This document shows positions 9,995-20,437 of a DNA stretch of 64,000 nt, in pieces. The first letter of the stretch is position 1; the number at the start of each line of letters is the position of its first letter. This DNA comes from an uncultured Bacillaceae bacterium (GTDB taxonomy: Bacteria; Bacillota; Bacilli; Bacillales; Bacillaceae_L): NCBI GenBank assembly GCA_947497585.1, contig CANMHG010000002.1, forward strand, positions 124,001 to 188,000, written 5' to 3'. The notes under the pieces are model-generated. The model saw only the letters and a list, made by a program, of their open reading frames with translations, did no database searches and was not told where the DNA came from. The position numbers and the translations under genes were made by a program.

Positions 9995-11569
9995 ATGTCG
10001 AAACAAACATTTTTACACGGAACATTAATACTCATAGTCGCTGGCCTTATAACGAAGGTTTTAGGATTTATAAATCGAATAGTTGTAGCTAACTTGATTG
10101 GTGCAGAAGGTGTTGGCCTTTATATGATGGCTGTGCCTACTTTCGTACTTACGATAACACTTGTACAAATGGGGCTACCTGTTGCGATTTCCAAGCTTAT
10201 TGCTGAAGCTGAAGCAATTGGTGATCGGAGAAAGATAAAAAAAATACTGGTTGTTTCTCTAACCGTTACCGGCTCACTAAGTTTAATCTTCACACCGACA
10301 ATGATATTCCTGGCTCCAATTCTATCTGAAACATTATTTACTGATGCTAGAACATATTGGCCTCTTTTAGCTATCTCACCAATAGTTCCAATTATTGCGG
10401 TTTCTTCGGTCTTAAGAGGATACTTTCAAGGTCGTCAGAACATGAGACCCGCTGCTATTTCCCAAGTTATTGAACAGGTTGTCCGTATTACTCTAGTTGC
10501 CTTATTTACAAAAGCATTCCTACCCTATGGGATTGAGTATGCTGCTGCAGGGGCAATGATTTCAGCTGTAATTGGAGAGCTAATATCTCTACTTTATATG
10601 TCTTGGATGTTTAAAACGAAGAAACGAGTTAAAGTTCGAACTGACTTTTTCAAAGCTGTAAAGGCAGGGAAGCAAACTTTTAATGAATTAATGTCAATAG
10701 CTCTACCTACAACTGGCAGCAGATTAATAGGTTCAATTGCTTGGTTTTTTGAACCAATTGTAGTTGCTCAAAGTTTAGCTATTGCAGGTGTTGCTACACA
10801 CCTTGCTACTAGCCAATATGGTCAGCTAACTGGATTTGCTTTACCTTTATTGCTGTTGCCATCATTTATAACGTATGCCCTCGCAACATCCTTAGTTCCA
10901 GCAATTAGCGAGGCAGCGGCTAAAAAACAAACTCTGTTAATAGAACACCGTTTACAACAAGCACTTAGGTTATCTTTAGTCACCGGTGGGTTAGCAGTAG
11001 TAGTGTTATATGTTTTTGCATCACCGCTTATGGAACTAATTTATGGAAGTGGAGAGTCCGCAATTTTTGTAAAAGTAATGGCTCCCTTCTTTATCTTTTA
11101 CTACTTTCAAGGACCTTTACAGGCTACATTACAGGCTTTAGATTTAGCGAAAGCTGCCATGATTAATAGTATAATAGGAGCAGCAGTTAAGACGATCGCT
11201 ATATTCGCATTAGCAACACGTCCAGAGCTTGGAATTATGGGTGCTGCACTAGCGATAGTTGCGGGTATGGTTTTGGTTACTTTATTGCATTTTAGTACAA
11301 TTGTAAAAATCATTTCTTATAGTTTTTATGTAAGGGATTATCTTAAGAGCTTTTTAACCATGGTCGGGTCAGGTATTTGTGGACACTATTTATTTACAAC
11401 TGTATTTATATCCCTCCCTCTAATTAGTAAAACATTAGTTTCTATTATCATTACCTCACTAATCTATTGCGTTCTTCTATTTGCATTTAGACTGGTTGAT
11501 AGAAATGAAGTTCAGAGAATCCCATTTGTTGGTCCACCACTAGCAGCATTTCTACCAATTAAAAAGTAA
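9995..11569 (+). CDS. spoVB: Stage V sporulation protein B (MATE/MOP-type polysaccharide flippase)
   Basis: A multi-spanning flippase of the polysaccharide transporter (MVF/MOP) superfamily, needed for spore cortex peptidoglycan synthesis; in B. subtilis it acts in the outer forespore membrane. The start is the ATG giving MSKQTFLHGTLIL, aligned with B. subtilis MAKQTFLKGTLIL and preceded by GAGAAGGTAGGG; the longer frame (TTG at 9971) has no support. Characteristic blocks include RGYFQGRQNM, LPTTGSRLIG and FFEPIVVAQSLAIAG. It is 524 residues long and the only plus-strand gene nearby. It converges on the DUF421 gene, with which it shares a terminator. Confidence 0.96.
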   Translation: MSKQTFLHGTLILIVAGLITKVLGFINRIVVANLIGAEGVGLYMMAVPTFVLTITLVQMGLPVAISKLIAEAEAIGDRRKIKKILVVSLTVTGSLSLIFTPTMIFLAPILSETLFTDARTYWPLLAISPIVPIIAVSSVLRGYFQGRQNMRPAAISQVIEQVVRITLVALFTKAFLPYGIEYAAAGAMISAVIGELISLLYMSWMFKTKKRVKVRTDFFKAVKAGKQTFNELMSIALPTTGSRLIGSIAWFFEPIVVAQSLAIAGVATHLATSQYGQLTGFALPLLLLPSFITYALATSLVPAISEAAAKKQTLLIEHRLQQALRLSLVTGGLAVVVLYVFASPLMELIYGSGESAIFVKVMAPFFIFYYFQGPLQATLQALDLAKAAMINSIIGAAVKTIAIFALATRPELGIMGAALAIVAGMVLVTLLHFSTIVKIISYSFYVRDYLKSFLTMVGSGICGHYLFTTVFISLPLISKTLVSIIITSLIYCVLLFAFRLVDRNEVQRIPFVGPPLAAFLPIKK

Positions 11570-11600
11570 CCAACCTATATATGGATGGTTACTTTTATTT
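11565..11600. terminator. Bidirectional terminator between spoVB and the DUF421 gene
   Basis: AGTAACCA and TGGTTACT arms pair around an A/T-rich loop, with A-tracts to the left and a long T-tract to the right. The hairpin lies between two convergent stop codons. Confidence 0.8.
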
Positions 11601-12278
11601 TTTTTCATCCTTGATATCAATAACGAACGTTTCTTTTTTCTGGTTATAGGAACAATAAGATATCTTCTTTATATCCTTATATCCTAGGTTACGTAGTTGC
11701 TGTCGTATCCATAAATTTGTTTTATTCATTTTTTCTAGTTGTTTTTCTTGAACAACACCATCGATGATGATTGGCCACTCAAATTCACTCTCTGTAGCGG
11801 GGTTACTGTTTTGTTGTTGTTCGTACTCCTTTTGAAAAACAGAAAGCTTGCCAGATGGCTCAAGTATTGCAAACTCTACATCAGAAACACTTCGAACATT
11901 TTTCTCTCTTAGTTGTAAAAGTAAATCATCAAAATTATACCGTTGTTTTCTCATTTCATGTTCATCAATTTTTCCTTTATCTATTATTACCGTAGGTTTA
12001 CCATCTATAAGTTCGCGAATTTTTTGGCTTTTAATTGAAAAGTAGGCTAAAGCAATTTGAATTATCATCAGTAATAACATTGGAAAAACTGTATGCAGTA
12101 ATGGATCAGAAGTATTTTCGATAGATACAACAGCCATCTCAGCAATCATAATGGAAACAACTAGATCTACTATACTTAACTCACCAATTTCTCTTTTGCC
12201 CATTAGACGAAAAATAAATAAGATCACAAAGTAAATAAAAATCGTTCGAGCGGTAATGATTACATATTCCTCCACCAA
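11595..12278 (-). CDS. yrbG: DUF421 (YetF-family) membrane protein, YrbG-like
   Basis: A 227-residue protein with three N-terminal membrane helices (residues 5-85) and a cytoplasmic mixed alpha/beta domain. Family blocks are visible at RLMGKREIGELSIVDLVVSI (residues 24-43) and DGKPTVIIDKGKI (about 93-105). The C-terminal extension is lysine-rich and contains IIIDGVVQE. Members occur in many copies in spore formers, and some are linked to spore germination or small-molecule handling, but no biochemical function is established. The start is TTG with AAGGGGG seven bases upstream. Confidence 0.85.
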   Translation of the reverse strand: MVEEYVIITARTIFIYFVILFIFRLMGKREIGELSIVDLVVSIMIAEMAVVSIENTSDPLLHTVFPMLLLMIIQIALAYFSIKSQKIRELIDGKPTVIIDKGKIDEHEMRKQRYNFDDLLLQLREKNVRSVSDVEFAILEPSGKLSVFQKEYEQQQNSNPATESEFEWPIIIDGVVQEKQLEKMNKTNLWIRQQLRNLGYKDIKKISYCSYNQKKETFVIDIKDEKK

Positions 12279-12552
12279 TAATAGCCCCCTTCAAACCTCT
12301 TGTAAAAGCGGAGTAAATCCTTACCTTTTTTTACAGACCAATATGTTTAGCTTTCTACAATTGTTCGAAAAACATTAGGATATTGTTCTACCATTTTTAG
12401 GAACAAAAAATAAAAACATGATTCTAAAATTAATTGGACATGAATATGCTCGTACTAAGGCTAGATGTAAGAAGAAAATGTAGCACTTTTAGTCTTCATG
12501 ATATTTCCCAATACCTTTTTACATCTACATCACTTAGAAAGGGGATGTCACA

Positions 12553-12933
12553 ATGAAAAACATGGGTATAGCAATGATTTATGGTGTTGTAGCAATCTTA
12601 GTAGTTGTATTAGGCTCTAGTTTATTATTTTCTCTATTGCTTAAATTTACGACACTACAGGAATCTTCATTGTCCTGGGTTATCTTAATTCTTTCATTCC
12701 TAGCGTTATTTATCGGCGGCTTTGTTTCGGGAGGGAAAGGAAAAGAAAAAGGATGGTTAATGGGAGGCGCAACAGGCTTGTTATACATCCTAATTGTGTT
12801 TTTGTTTAACTTTTTAGGTTTTGATAGTACTTTCTCAACAGAGCAGTTCTTTTATCATACTGGGTTCTTAGCTACGGCAATGATTGGCGGAATAATTGGG
12901 GTTAATGTAACAACTCCCACTAGAAACGTATAA
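12553..12933 (+). CDS. yrzE: TIGR04086-family small membrane protein, YrzE-like
   Basis: A 126-residue protein with four predicted membrane helices and a glycine-rich connecting segment (FIGGFVSGGKGKEKGWLMGGATGLL), the hallmark of this Firmicutes family. It lies next to yajC as in B. subtilis but on the opposite strand and convergent with it. AAAGGGGATGTCACA before the ATG is a good ribosome site. The function is unknown. Confidence 0.8.
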   Translation: MKNMGIAMIYGVVAILVVVLGSSLLFSLLLKFTTLQESSLSWVILILSFLALFIGGFVSGGKGKEKGWLMGGATGLLYILIVFLFNFLGFDSTFSTEQFFYHTGFLATAMIGGIIGVNVTTPTRNV

Positions 12934-12944
12934 AAGTACTACAG

Positions 12945-12978
12945 AAAAAAGAGCTTTCACTTGAAAGCTCTTTCCTTT
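12945..12978. terminator. Bidirectional terminator between yrzE and yajC
   Basis: GAGCTTTC pairs with GAAAGCTC around a short ACTT loop, with A-tracts before and a T-rich run after, between convergent genes. Confidence 0.85.
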
Positions 12979-12981
12979 TAA

Positions 12982-13242
12982 CTAATTTCTTGTTTCGCGT
13001 ACTGCTTGACGATCAAAAGTAAGTCTAGCGCCGTCTCCAGCTTTAAGTACGATTGTATCCTCATCAATTGCATCAACAATACCGTGAAAACCACCAACAG
13101 TTATAACTTTATCACCTTTTTTGATAGACGATTGCATTTCACGAACTGCTTTTTGACGCTTTTGTTGTGGACGGATTAACAGAAAATAAAAAATAGCAAA
13201 CATTAATATTAATGGTCCAACTGTTCCTAATAAACCTTCCAT
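12982..13242 (-). CDS. yajC: Preprotein translocase subunit YajC
   Basis: A small single-span membrane protein associated with SecDF. The 86 residues contain an N-terminal membrane helix (residues 6-22), the conserved FYFLLIRPQQKRQK stretch and a small cytoplasmic beta domain (GDKVITVGGFHGIVDAID). It is the last gene of the queA-tgt-yajC cluster, with 33 bases between tgt and yajC. Confidence 0.96.
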   Translation of the reverse strand: MEGLLGTVGPLILMFAIFYFLLIRPQQKRQKAVREMQSSIKKGDKVITVGGFHGIVDAIDEDTIVLKAGDGARLTFDRQAVRETRN

Positions 13243-13275
13243 TTATTTCACCCCTTTCATTAGTTGCAGTCTAGC

Positions 13276-15487
<2,212 letters not shown>

Positions 15488-15550
15488 TTTTTCACCTATT
15501 TCTAATATTCATTTGAAGATATCATCTAATTTGTTGTGTTCAAATGATTT

Positions 15551-15955
15551 ATCAGCCCTCAGTTGTGCATTTTGAGCTAAATGAGGTCGCATAAATCGTT
15601 TTATTAGCCCTCTGTTTTGCCTTTTGAACCAAACGAGGTCGCATATATCGTTTTATCAGCCCTCTGTTTTGCTTTTTGAGCTAAATGAGGTCACATAAAT
15701 CGTTTTATCAGCCCTCTATTTTGCCTTTTGAACCAAACGAGGTCGCATAAATCGTTTTATCAGCCCCCAGTTTTGCCTTTTGAACAAAATGAGGTCACAT
15801 AAATCGTTTTATCAGCCCTCTGTTTTGCTTTTTGAACTAGATGAGGTCACATAAATCGTTTTATCAGCCCTCCATTTTGCCTTTTGAACCAATTGAGGTC
15901 ACAAAAATCGGTTTTTCAGCCCTCTATTCAGCATTTATTGTCACATAAACTGTTC
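15551..15955. repeat. 52-bp tandem repeat array, seven full units plus a degenerate eighth
   Basis: Copies of ATCAGCCCTC or close variants begin at 15551, 15603, 15655, 15707, 15759, 15811, 15863 and 15915, an exact 52-base spacing. Each unit also contains TTTTGCCTTTTGAACCAAA-like, GAGGTC(A/G)CATA and AATCGTTTT blocks. Copies differ at a few positions, for example GCATAAAT versus ACATAAAT. There are no unique spacers, so this is not CRISPR. The period is not a multiple of three and no coding frame runs through it. It fills the 494-base gene-free gap between queA and the DUF2905 gene; the rest of that gap shows nothing else recognisable. Confidence 0.95.
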
Positions 15956-15981
15956 TTGCGGATTCATTCTAAAACAATCAG

Positions 15982-16173
15982 TCATTTAAATCGTCCAATA
16001 ACATAGAAAATGACAGAAAGGACGATGCTTACTATGATTGATGTTACGATTGGGAAGTAAAGTGTTGTGTTGCCTTTTTTTATAACAATATCACCTGGAA
16101 GTTTCCCTATAAATTGCCATATCATGCCTATGATAAGTAGGATTATTCCAAGGGTCATTAATATTTTCCCCAT
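15982..16173 (-). CDS. DUF2905 small membrane protein
   Basis: A roughly 63-residue protein with two membrane helices joined by the turn FIGKLPGDI, the hallmark of the DUF2905 family. It follows ruvB as in other Bacillus genomes. The start is taken at ATG 16173, eight bases after AAGGAG. The longer frame from GTG 16182 would put the ribosome site against the start. The ruvB stop lies inside this ribosome site, so translation is probably coupled. The function is unknown. Confidence 0.8.
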   Translation of the reverse strand: MGKILMTLGIILLIIGMIWQFIGKLPGDIVIKKGNTTLYFPIVTSIIVSIVLSVIFYVIGRFK

Positions 16174-16178
16174 CAATA

Positions 16179-17180
16179 TCACTCCTTAGGAATTTCCATG
16201 TGGAAGTGGTTGTAAACTAGCTCGGTTACAATCCTGCCTCTTGGGGTTCGTTGGAGGAAACCAATTTGTAATAAATAGGGCTCATATACATCTTCAATTG
16301 TATGGGCCTCTTCGCCAATTGTTGCAGCAATGGTTTCTAGACCAACAGGTCCTCCTCTGAACTTTTCAATGATCCCTTTAAGTAATTTATGGTCAATATG
16401 ATCCAATCCTAAACTATCGACCTGAAGAAGTTCAAGTGCTTCGCTACAAAGAGTATTCGTTATTTCTCCATTTCCTCGGACTTGAGCAAAATCTCTAACT
16501 CTTCGTAAGAGACGATTAGCAATTCTCGGTGTCCCACGAGATCTTCTAGCAACTTCAATAGCTGCTTTCGGTTCGATCGCTACATCTAGTATTTCAGCGG
16601 TTCTTTCGACTATATCGGTTAGCTGTGCTTCATTATAATATTCAAGTCTACTTAACACACCGAACCGGTCCCGTAGAGGTGCAGACAGAGATCCAGCCCT
16701 TGTAGTAGCCCCTACAAGGGTAAATGGAGGGAGATCTAATCTTACTGACCTTGCCGTTTCACCTTTACCAATAACTATATCTAAACAAAAGTCCTCCATC
16801 GCCGGATAGAGAACCTCTTCGACGGAACGGTGCAATCTATGTATCTCATCTATAAATAAGACATCACCTGGCTCTAAGGCAGTTAAAACAGCAGCCAAAT
16901 CACCTGGACGTTCTATTGCAGGACCGGAAGTCGTTCGGATATTCACACCCATCTCATTAGCAATAATTGTAGCAAGTGTAGTTTTCCCAAGACCAGGAGG
17001 CCCATACAATAGGACGTGATCTAACGTTTCTTGTCTCATTTTTGCTGCTTCTATAAACACTTCCATATTGGCTTTAACCTTATCTTGGCCAATATATTGT
17101 TTAAGCGTTTGTGGTCTTAAACTTTGTTCGAGTGAAGACTCATCTATATCTGCTTCACCAGAGACAATTCTTTCCTCCAT
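16179..17180 (-). CDS. ruvB: Holliday junction branch migration ATPase RuvB
   Basis: RuvB is a hexameric AAA+ motor that drives branch migration of Holliday junctions together with RuvA. The 333-residue protein has Walker [10 protein letters not shown] (about residues 60-68), Walker [10 protein letters not shown], the sensor [18 protein letters not shown], the arginine-finger region and the C-terminal winged helix ending in the [10 protein letters not shown] motif. It lies 13 bases after ruvA in the same operon. Confidence 0.98.
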   Translation of the reverse strand: MEERIVSGEADIDESSLEQSLRPQTLKQYIGQDKVKANMEVFIEAAKMRQETLDHVLLYGPPGLGKTTLATIIANEMGVNIRTTSGPAIERPGDLAAVLTALEPGDVLFIDEIHRLHRSVEEVLYPAMEDFCLDIVIGKGETARSVRLDLPPFTLVGATTRAGSLSAPLRDRFGVLSRLEYYNEAQLTDIVERTAEILDVAIEPKAAIEVARRSRGTPRIANRLLRRVRDFAQVRGNGEITNTLCSEALELLQVDSLGLDHIDHKLLKGIIEKFRGGPVGLETIAATIGEEAHTIEDVYEPYLLQIGFLQRTPRGRIVTELVYNHFHMEIPKE

Positions 17181-17193
17181 AGTTTAGTCCCCC

Positions 17194-17805
17194 TTATTTT
17201 AATAGCATTTGGAGAGCCTTTCTTATGTATTGATCGGTTGTCATTGTTTCTTGTAAAAGCTCTGGAATGATTTTTTTGATTTCACGCTCTGCGTACCCAA
17301 GTACTTTTAATGCCTCAACCGCCTCATCAAGCGCTTCAGAAGATGTACTTTCTAGAATGACCCTATCTTCCGAAGTAAATAAATCATCAAATCCTTCTGG
17401 TACTAAATCATGAAGTTTCCCTTTTAAATCAAGTATCATTTGCCTTGCTGTTTTCTTGCCGATGCCAGGGAAACGGACTAAGAATTTTTCATCTTCGTTC
17501 TCAATGGCTCTTACTACTTGAGCTGGTTGTCCTGAAGCTAAGATAGCAAGTCCACCCTTTGGACCTATACCTGAAACATTTAATAACTTCATAAATAGTG
17601 CTCTCTCTTCACGTGTTTGAAAGCCATATAAGGCTAGAATATCCTCACGAACATGTTGATACGTGTATATGGTGACCATTTCATTTTTATTCTTTCTAAA
17701 TACAAATGGATTTGGTGTATAAATTAGATAGCCTATTCCATTATTTTCGACAACGATATATTCCGGGTTAACAAAATCTATTTGTCCTTTTATAAATTCA
17801 ATCAA
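17194..17805 (-). CDS. ruvA: Holliday junction DNA-binding protein RuvA
   Basis: RuvA tetramers bind the four-way junction and load RuvB. The start is placed at TTG 17805, giving [10 protein letters not shown]. This aligns with B. subtilis MIEFVKGTID and has AGGAG seven to nine bases upstream; the longer ATG frame at 17838 adds 11 unsupported residues. Domains are an N-terminal OB fold, helix-hairpin-helix motifs ([16 protein letters not shown] and [16 protein letters not shown]) and a C-terminal RuvB-binding domain. The length is 203 residues. Confidence 0.96.
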   Translation of the reverse strand: MIEFIKGQIDFVNPEYIVVENNGIGYLIYTPNPFVFRKNKNEMVTIYTYQHVREDILALYGFQTREERALFMKLLNVSGIGPKGGLAILASGQPAQVVRAIENEDEKFLVRFPGIGKKTARQMILDLKGKLHDLVPEGFDDLFTSEDRVILESTSSEALDEAVEALKVLGYAEREIKKIIPELLQETMTTDQYIRKALQMLLK

Positions 17806-17876
17806 TGAAATTCTCTCCTCTTTCTTGCTGTACCTCATTTTATCATATTTATTAAAATGTACAGAGAAAAAACACG

Positions 17877-17907
17877 AAAAAAGACTAGCTTATTGGACTA
17901 GTCTTTT
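17877..17907 (-). terminator. Terminator after bofC
   Basis: AAAGACTAG and CTAGTCTTT form a stem with a short loop. Read on the minus strand it ends in six T residues. The left arm in that orientation overlaps the bofC stop codon. Confidence 0.75.
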
Positions 17908-18488
17908 AAAGTATTGGTAGTTGGGGTTGCGGAGAGAGTTTTAAAGGTCTCAATGATATCTTCATAGTGATCTTTTGAACTAACCCTTATTCCTTCTTTT
18001 AGACGAGTATGCTGGTGACTCTCAAGCTTTTTTACATCTATTTGGAAAAAAGATTGAATTACTTTGGTGGATTCCTTTGGTTTACCTTCGTAAATTGTAA
18101 GTATTCCATCCTCAGTTATCCCAAAATACCCATTTGATTTTAATAATGGCGAGATATCATCAATTTGTTGTTGAAATACAACCTGTTCTTCATCTTGATG
18201 TACCAGCTGCCAATCCTCATATTGAGCCCAAAAATCTTCCATTGACCAAATTGTTTCCTCTACAATTTCCTCACTTACTTCACCGTCTAAATATAATCTT
18301 TCCAATATAACGGTAATTGTTAGAGGTCCATTTACCTCATAAGCCTTGTTCTCTTTTTCTACAATCTCTGTTGATGCTTCGGTTCTATTTAGTTCATGAG
18401 TAGATGGCGCATCCTTTAAAAAACCGAAGTAAAAAATTGAAAACAAAATAATAGTAGTCCAGGCAAACACTCTAATGGAAGGTCTCAT
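17898..18488 (-). CDS. bofC: Forespore protein BofC (bypass-of-forespore)
   Basis: BofC acts in the sigma-K checkpoint. In B. subtilis it is secreted from the forespore and restrains SpoIVB, the protease that triggers SpoIVFB. A signal/anchor helix occupies about residues 5-25. The conserved blocks ILERLYLDGEVSEE, MEDFWAQYEDWQL, DDISPLLKSNGYFGI and IQSFFQIDVKKLESH match BofC. ATG 18488 with AGAGGTGA seven bases upstream is chosen over the longer frame. Its targets spoIVFA/FB lie elsewhere in this window. Confidence 0.93.
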   Translation of the reverse strand: MRPSIRVFAWTTIILFSIFYFGFLKDAPSTHELNRTEASTEIVEKENKAYEVNGPLTITVILERLYLDGEVSEEIVEETIWSMEDFWAQYEDWQLVHQDEEQVVFQQQIDDISPLLKSNGYFGITEDGILTIYEGKPKESTKVIQSFFQIDVKKLESHQHTRLKEGIRVSSKDHYEDIIETFKTLSATPTTNTLKD

Positions 18489-18614
18489 TTTAACATCACC
18501 TCTTGCTAGAATTTTTAGCAATCATTACATAAATAAACCTTCTTTATTTCATAGTGTGACCAATAATAGAAGAGTTATCCAATTATTTAATGTCTTTTTT
18601 ATTTTAATTTAAAT

Positions 18615-18640
18615 AAGCCAGCCCAAATATGGACTGACTT
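18615..18640 (-). terminator. Likely terminator after the sporulation lipoprotein gene
   Basis: On the minus strand a ten-pair stem (two G-U pairs) around a 6-base A/T loop is followed by an A/T-rich stretch rather than a clean T-run. Confidence 0.5.
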
Positions 18641-18651
18641 TATTGCTAACA

Positions 18652-19440
18652 TTATCGGTTATTATTATCTGTAAATGGTCGACGAAGTGTTTCGTCAACA
18701 TTTCTAAACAGATCTTTCATATCTGCATCAATTGTTTCTCTTCTGTTACCTTGACGAATATCATTATCAAGATTTCTTACTCTGCTATACGTTCCCTCGT
18801 CTGTAACAACATTAATATTTTTCCCTTTTGCAAGTGGCTTAACTACTTTTTGTACTTCTTTTTCTACATTTTTATCATTTCTGTCATTTGTATCAATTGC
18901 TACAAGAATATTGTCCCCCATAATGACAGTACGTACATCATCAACATTTTTAATACCTTCTACACGATCAGTAATACGTTCTGCAAGGTTACCATCATAG
19001 TTATTGTAATAACCAGTTGATCTTGCAGTATTGTCTTCATCATTTAAATGACCGTGGTAATTTATATCGTTGGATCCGTGATGATTATTCTTATCGCCAT
19101 CATCACCTATAATATATCTTTCATGGTCGTTTATTTGTTCAATATTGCCTTCTCGCTTTTGACTTCCTTCTTTTCGATTAAGGGCTCCATAGCGGGTATT
19201 GTGAGTACGGTCATTTCTCGTATTTCGATCCATTATTTCTGTAAGTGGACCATCATTATCATCAAGCGTATAAGCATTACCGTTCTGATCGTCATTGGTA
19301 CGGTTATTACCCTCATTCGAATAATAACCAAAAGGCCTTACATTCTCATTATTATCCATGGCCCCTTCATTCGTATTACACCCAACAAGGCCACCTAACA
19401 ATAATGCTGTCGCTGAAAAAGTAAGAAATTGCTTCCTCAT
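18652..19440 (-). CDS. YhcN/YlaJ-family sporulation lipoprotein (CoxA-like)
   Basis: A secreted lipoprotein with a signal peptide and lipobox LLGGLVGC at about residues 14-21. The mature part is extremely rich in Asn, Asp, His and Gly (residues 25-150). It ends in the YhcN/YlaJ domain: ERITDRVEGIKNVDDVRTVIMGDNILVAI and so on, resembling a small ferredoxin-like module. The position near safA fits B. subtilis coxA (yrbB), a cortex-associated spore protein. The start is ATG 19440 behind AAAGGGGG; the longer frame would place residues before the signal peptide. The low-complexity middle probably evolves quickly. Confidence 0.8.
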   Translation of the reverse strand: MRKQFLTFSATALLLGGLVGCNTNEGAMDNNENVRPFGYYSNEGNNRTNDDQNGNAYTLDDNDGPLTEIMDRNTRNDRTHNTRYGALNRKEGSQKREGNIEQINDHERYIIGDDGDKNNHHGSNDINYHGHLNDEDNTARSTGYYNNYDGNLAERITDRVEGIKNVDDVRTVIMGDNILVAIDTNDRNDKNVEKEVQKVVKPLAKGKNINVVTDEGTYSRVRNLDNDIRQGNRRETIDADMKDLFRNVDETLRRPFTDNNNR

Positions 19441-19544
19441 TGGAAATACCCCCTTTAAGCTTTTGAACATCTATATTTGACGTTCATCTATAGGTTGGCT
19501 TATAAGGGGGTAGTTTAATCTGTTAAGTATCGGTAGTTTAAACG

Positions 19545-20291
19545 TTACTTCTCAAACAGAGGTGGAGCAGCCGCTAAGCTACGTTTATGATGTGACCTAT
19601 TATGTAATTTTTGAATGATTTCTTTATCATGATTCGGAATTTCTTCACCTTTTAAATACCTATCGATCATGTTATAGGTTGTACCCATCTCATTTTCATC
19701 TGTTTGTCCTTCCCAAAGTCCTGCACTAGGAGCTTTGTTGATGACGTCATCATGCACACCGAGTGCAATTGCCATTTCTCGAACCTCACCTTTTGTTAAA
19801 TGAACTAGTGGTACTAGGTCTACTCCACCATCACCATATTTTGTGAAATATCCAGTATGCCATTCGGCTGCATTGTCCGTTCCAACAACTAGGTATCCAT
19901 AATTATTTGCAACTGCATAAAGAGTTGTCATACGAAGACGAGCTCTTGTGTTAGCATCTCCTAATCTTGCCGTTTCTTCATTCCATTCATTTTTTTCTTT
20001 TAATTGTTTCTCTAGTTCTGTAAAAAGGGTTTCATGAGTCGCCGTTAAATCAATTACATGATGGTGTATGTCACAGCCTTCAATTACTTTTAACGCATCA
20101 TGTTTATCACTTTCACTACTTTTACAAGGCATAATTAAACCTAATGAGGAATCTGGGAAGGCCTTTTTTATTAGATATGTTACAACTGCTGAATCAATTC
20201 CTCCACTTACACCTACAATAGCACCTTTTAATCCTGCACTTTCTACCTGAGCTTTTATCCAATCGACAAGGAATGTAATTTTTTCTTCCAC
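19545..20291 (-). CDS. nadE: NH3-dependent NAD+ synthetase
   Basis: This enzyme amidates nicotinate adenine dinucleotide to NAD+ using ATP and ammonia, the last step of NAD synthesis. The PP-loop SGGIDS lies at residues 29-34. Conserved blocks RARLRMTTLYAVAN, GTDNAAEWHTGYFTKYGDGGVD and KAPSAGLWEGQTDE follow. There is no glutaminase domain (248 residues). It is shorter than B. subtilis NadE (272) and resembles the clostridial type, and that gene lies elsewhere in B. subtilis. It sits two genes from nadA, separated only by safA. Confidence 0.93.
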   Translation of the reverse strand: MEEKITFLVDWIKAQVESAGLKGAIVGVSGGIDSAVVTYLIKKAFPDSSLGLIMPCKSSESDKHDALKVIEGCDIHHHVIDLTATHETLFTELEKQLKEKNEWNEETARLGDANTRARLRMTTLYAVANNYGYLVVGTDNAAEWHTGYFTKYGDGGVDLVPLVHLTKGEVREMAIALGVHDDVINKAPSAGLWEGQTDENEMGTTYNMIDRYLKGEEIPNHDKEIIQKLHNRSHHKRSLAAAPPLFEK

Positions 20292-20386
20292 TTTACACTC
20301 TTCCCTTCTTTACTATTATAATTTTCTATAGTAGCACAAGGGATGATAAGTAAACAATTTTTAGTTTCTGACTATAATCTTTCCAT

Positions 20387-20420
20387 GAAAAAAAGACGAT
20401 CGTAAAACAATCGTCTTCTT
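20387..20420 (-). terminator. Terminator after safA
   Basis: On the minus strand GAAGACGAT pairs with ATCGTCTT around a loop, followed by seven T residues, directly downstream of the safA stop. Confidence 0.85.
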
Positions 20421-20437
20421 TAAAAGCTTTAATACCC

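Noticed and set aside
15551-15955. CRISPR array
   Set aside because: The 52-bp units follow each other without unique spacers and no cas genes are present.
19048-19398. Plus-strand reading frame of 116 residues inside the sporulation lipoprotein gene
   Set aside because: It is antisense to a clear lipoprotein with lipobox and domain, and its composition is an artefact of Asn/Asp codons on the other strand.
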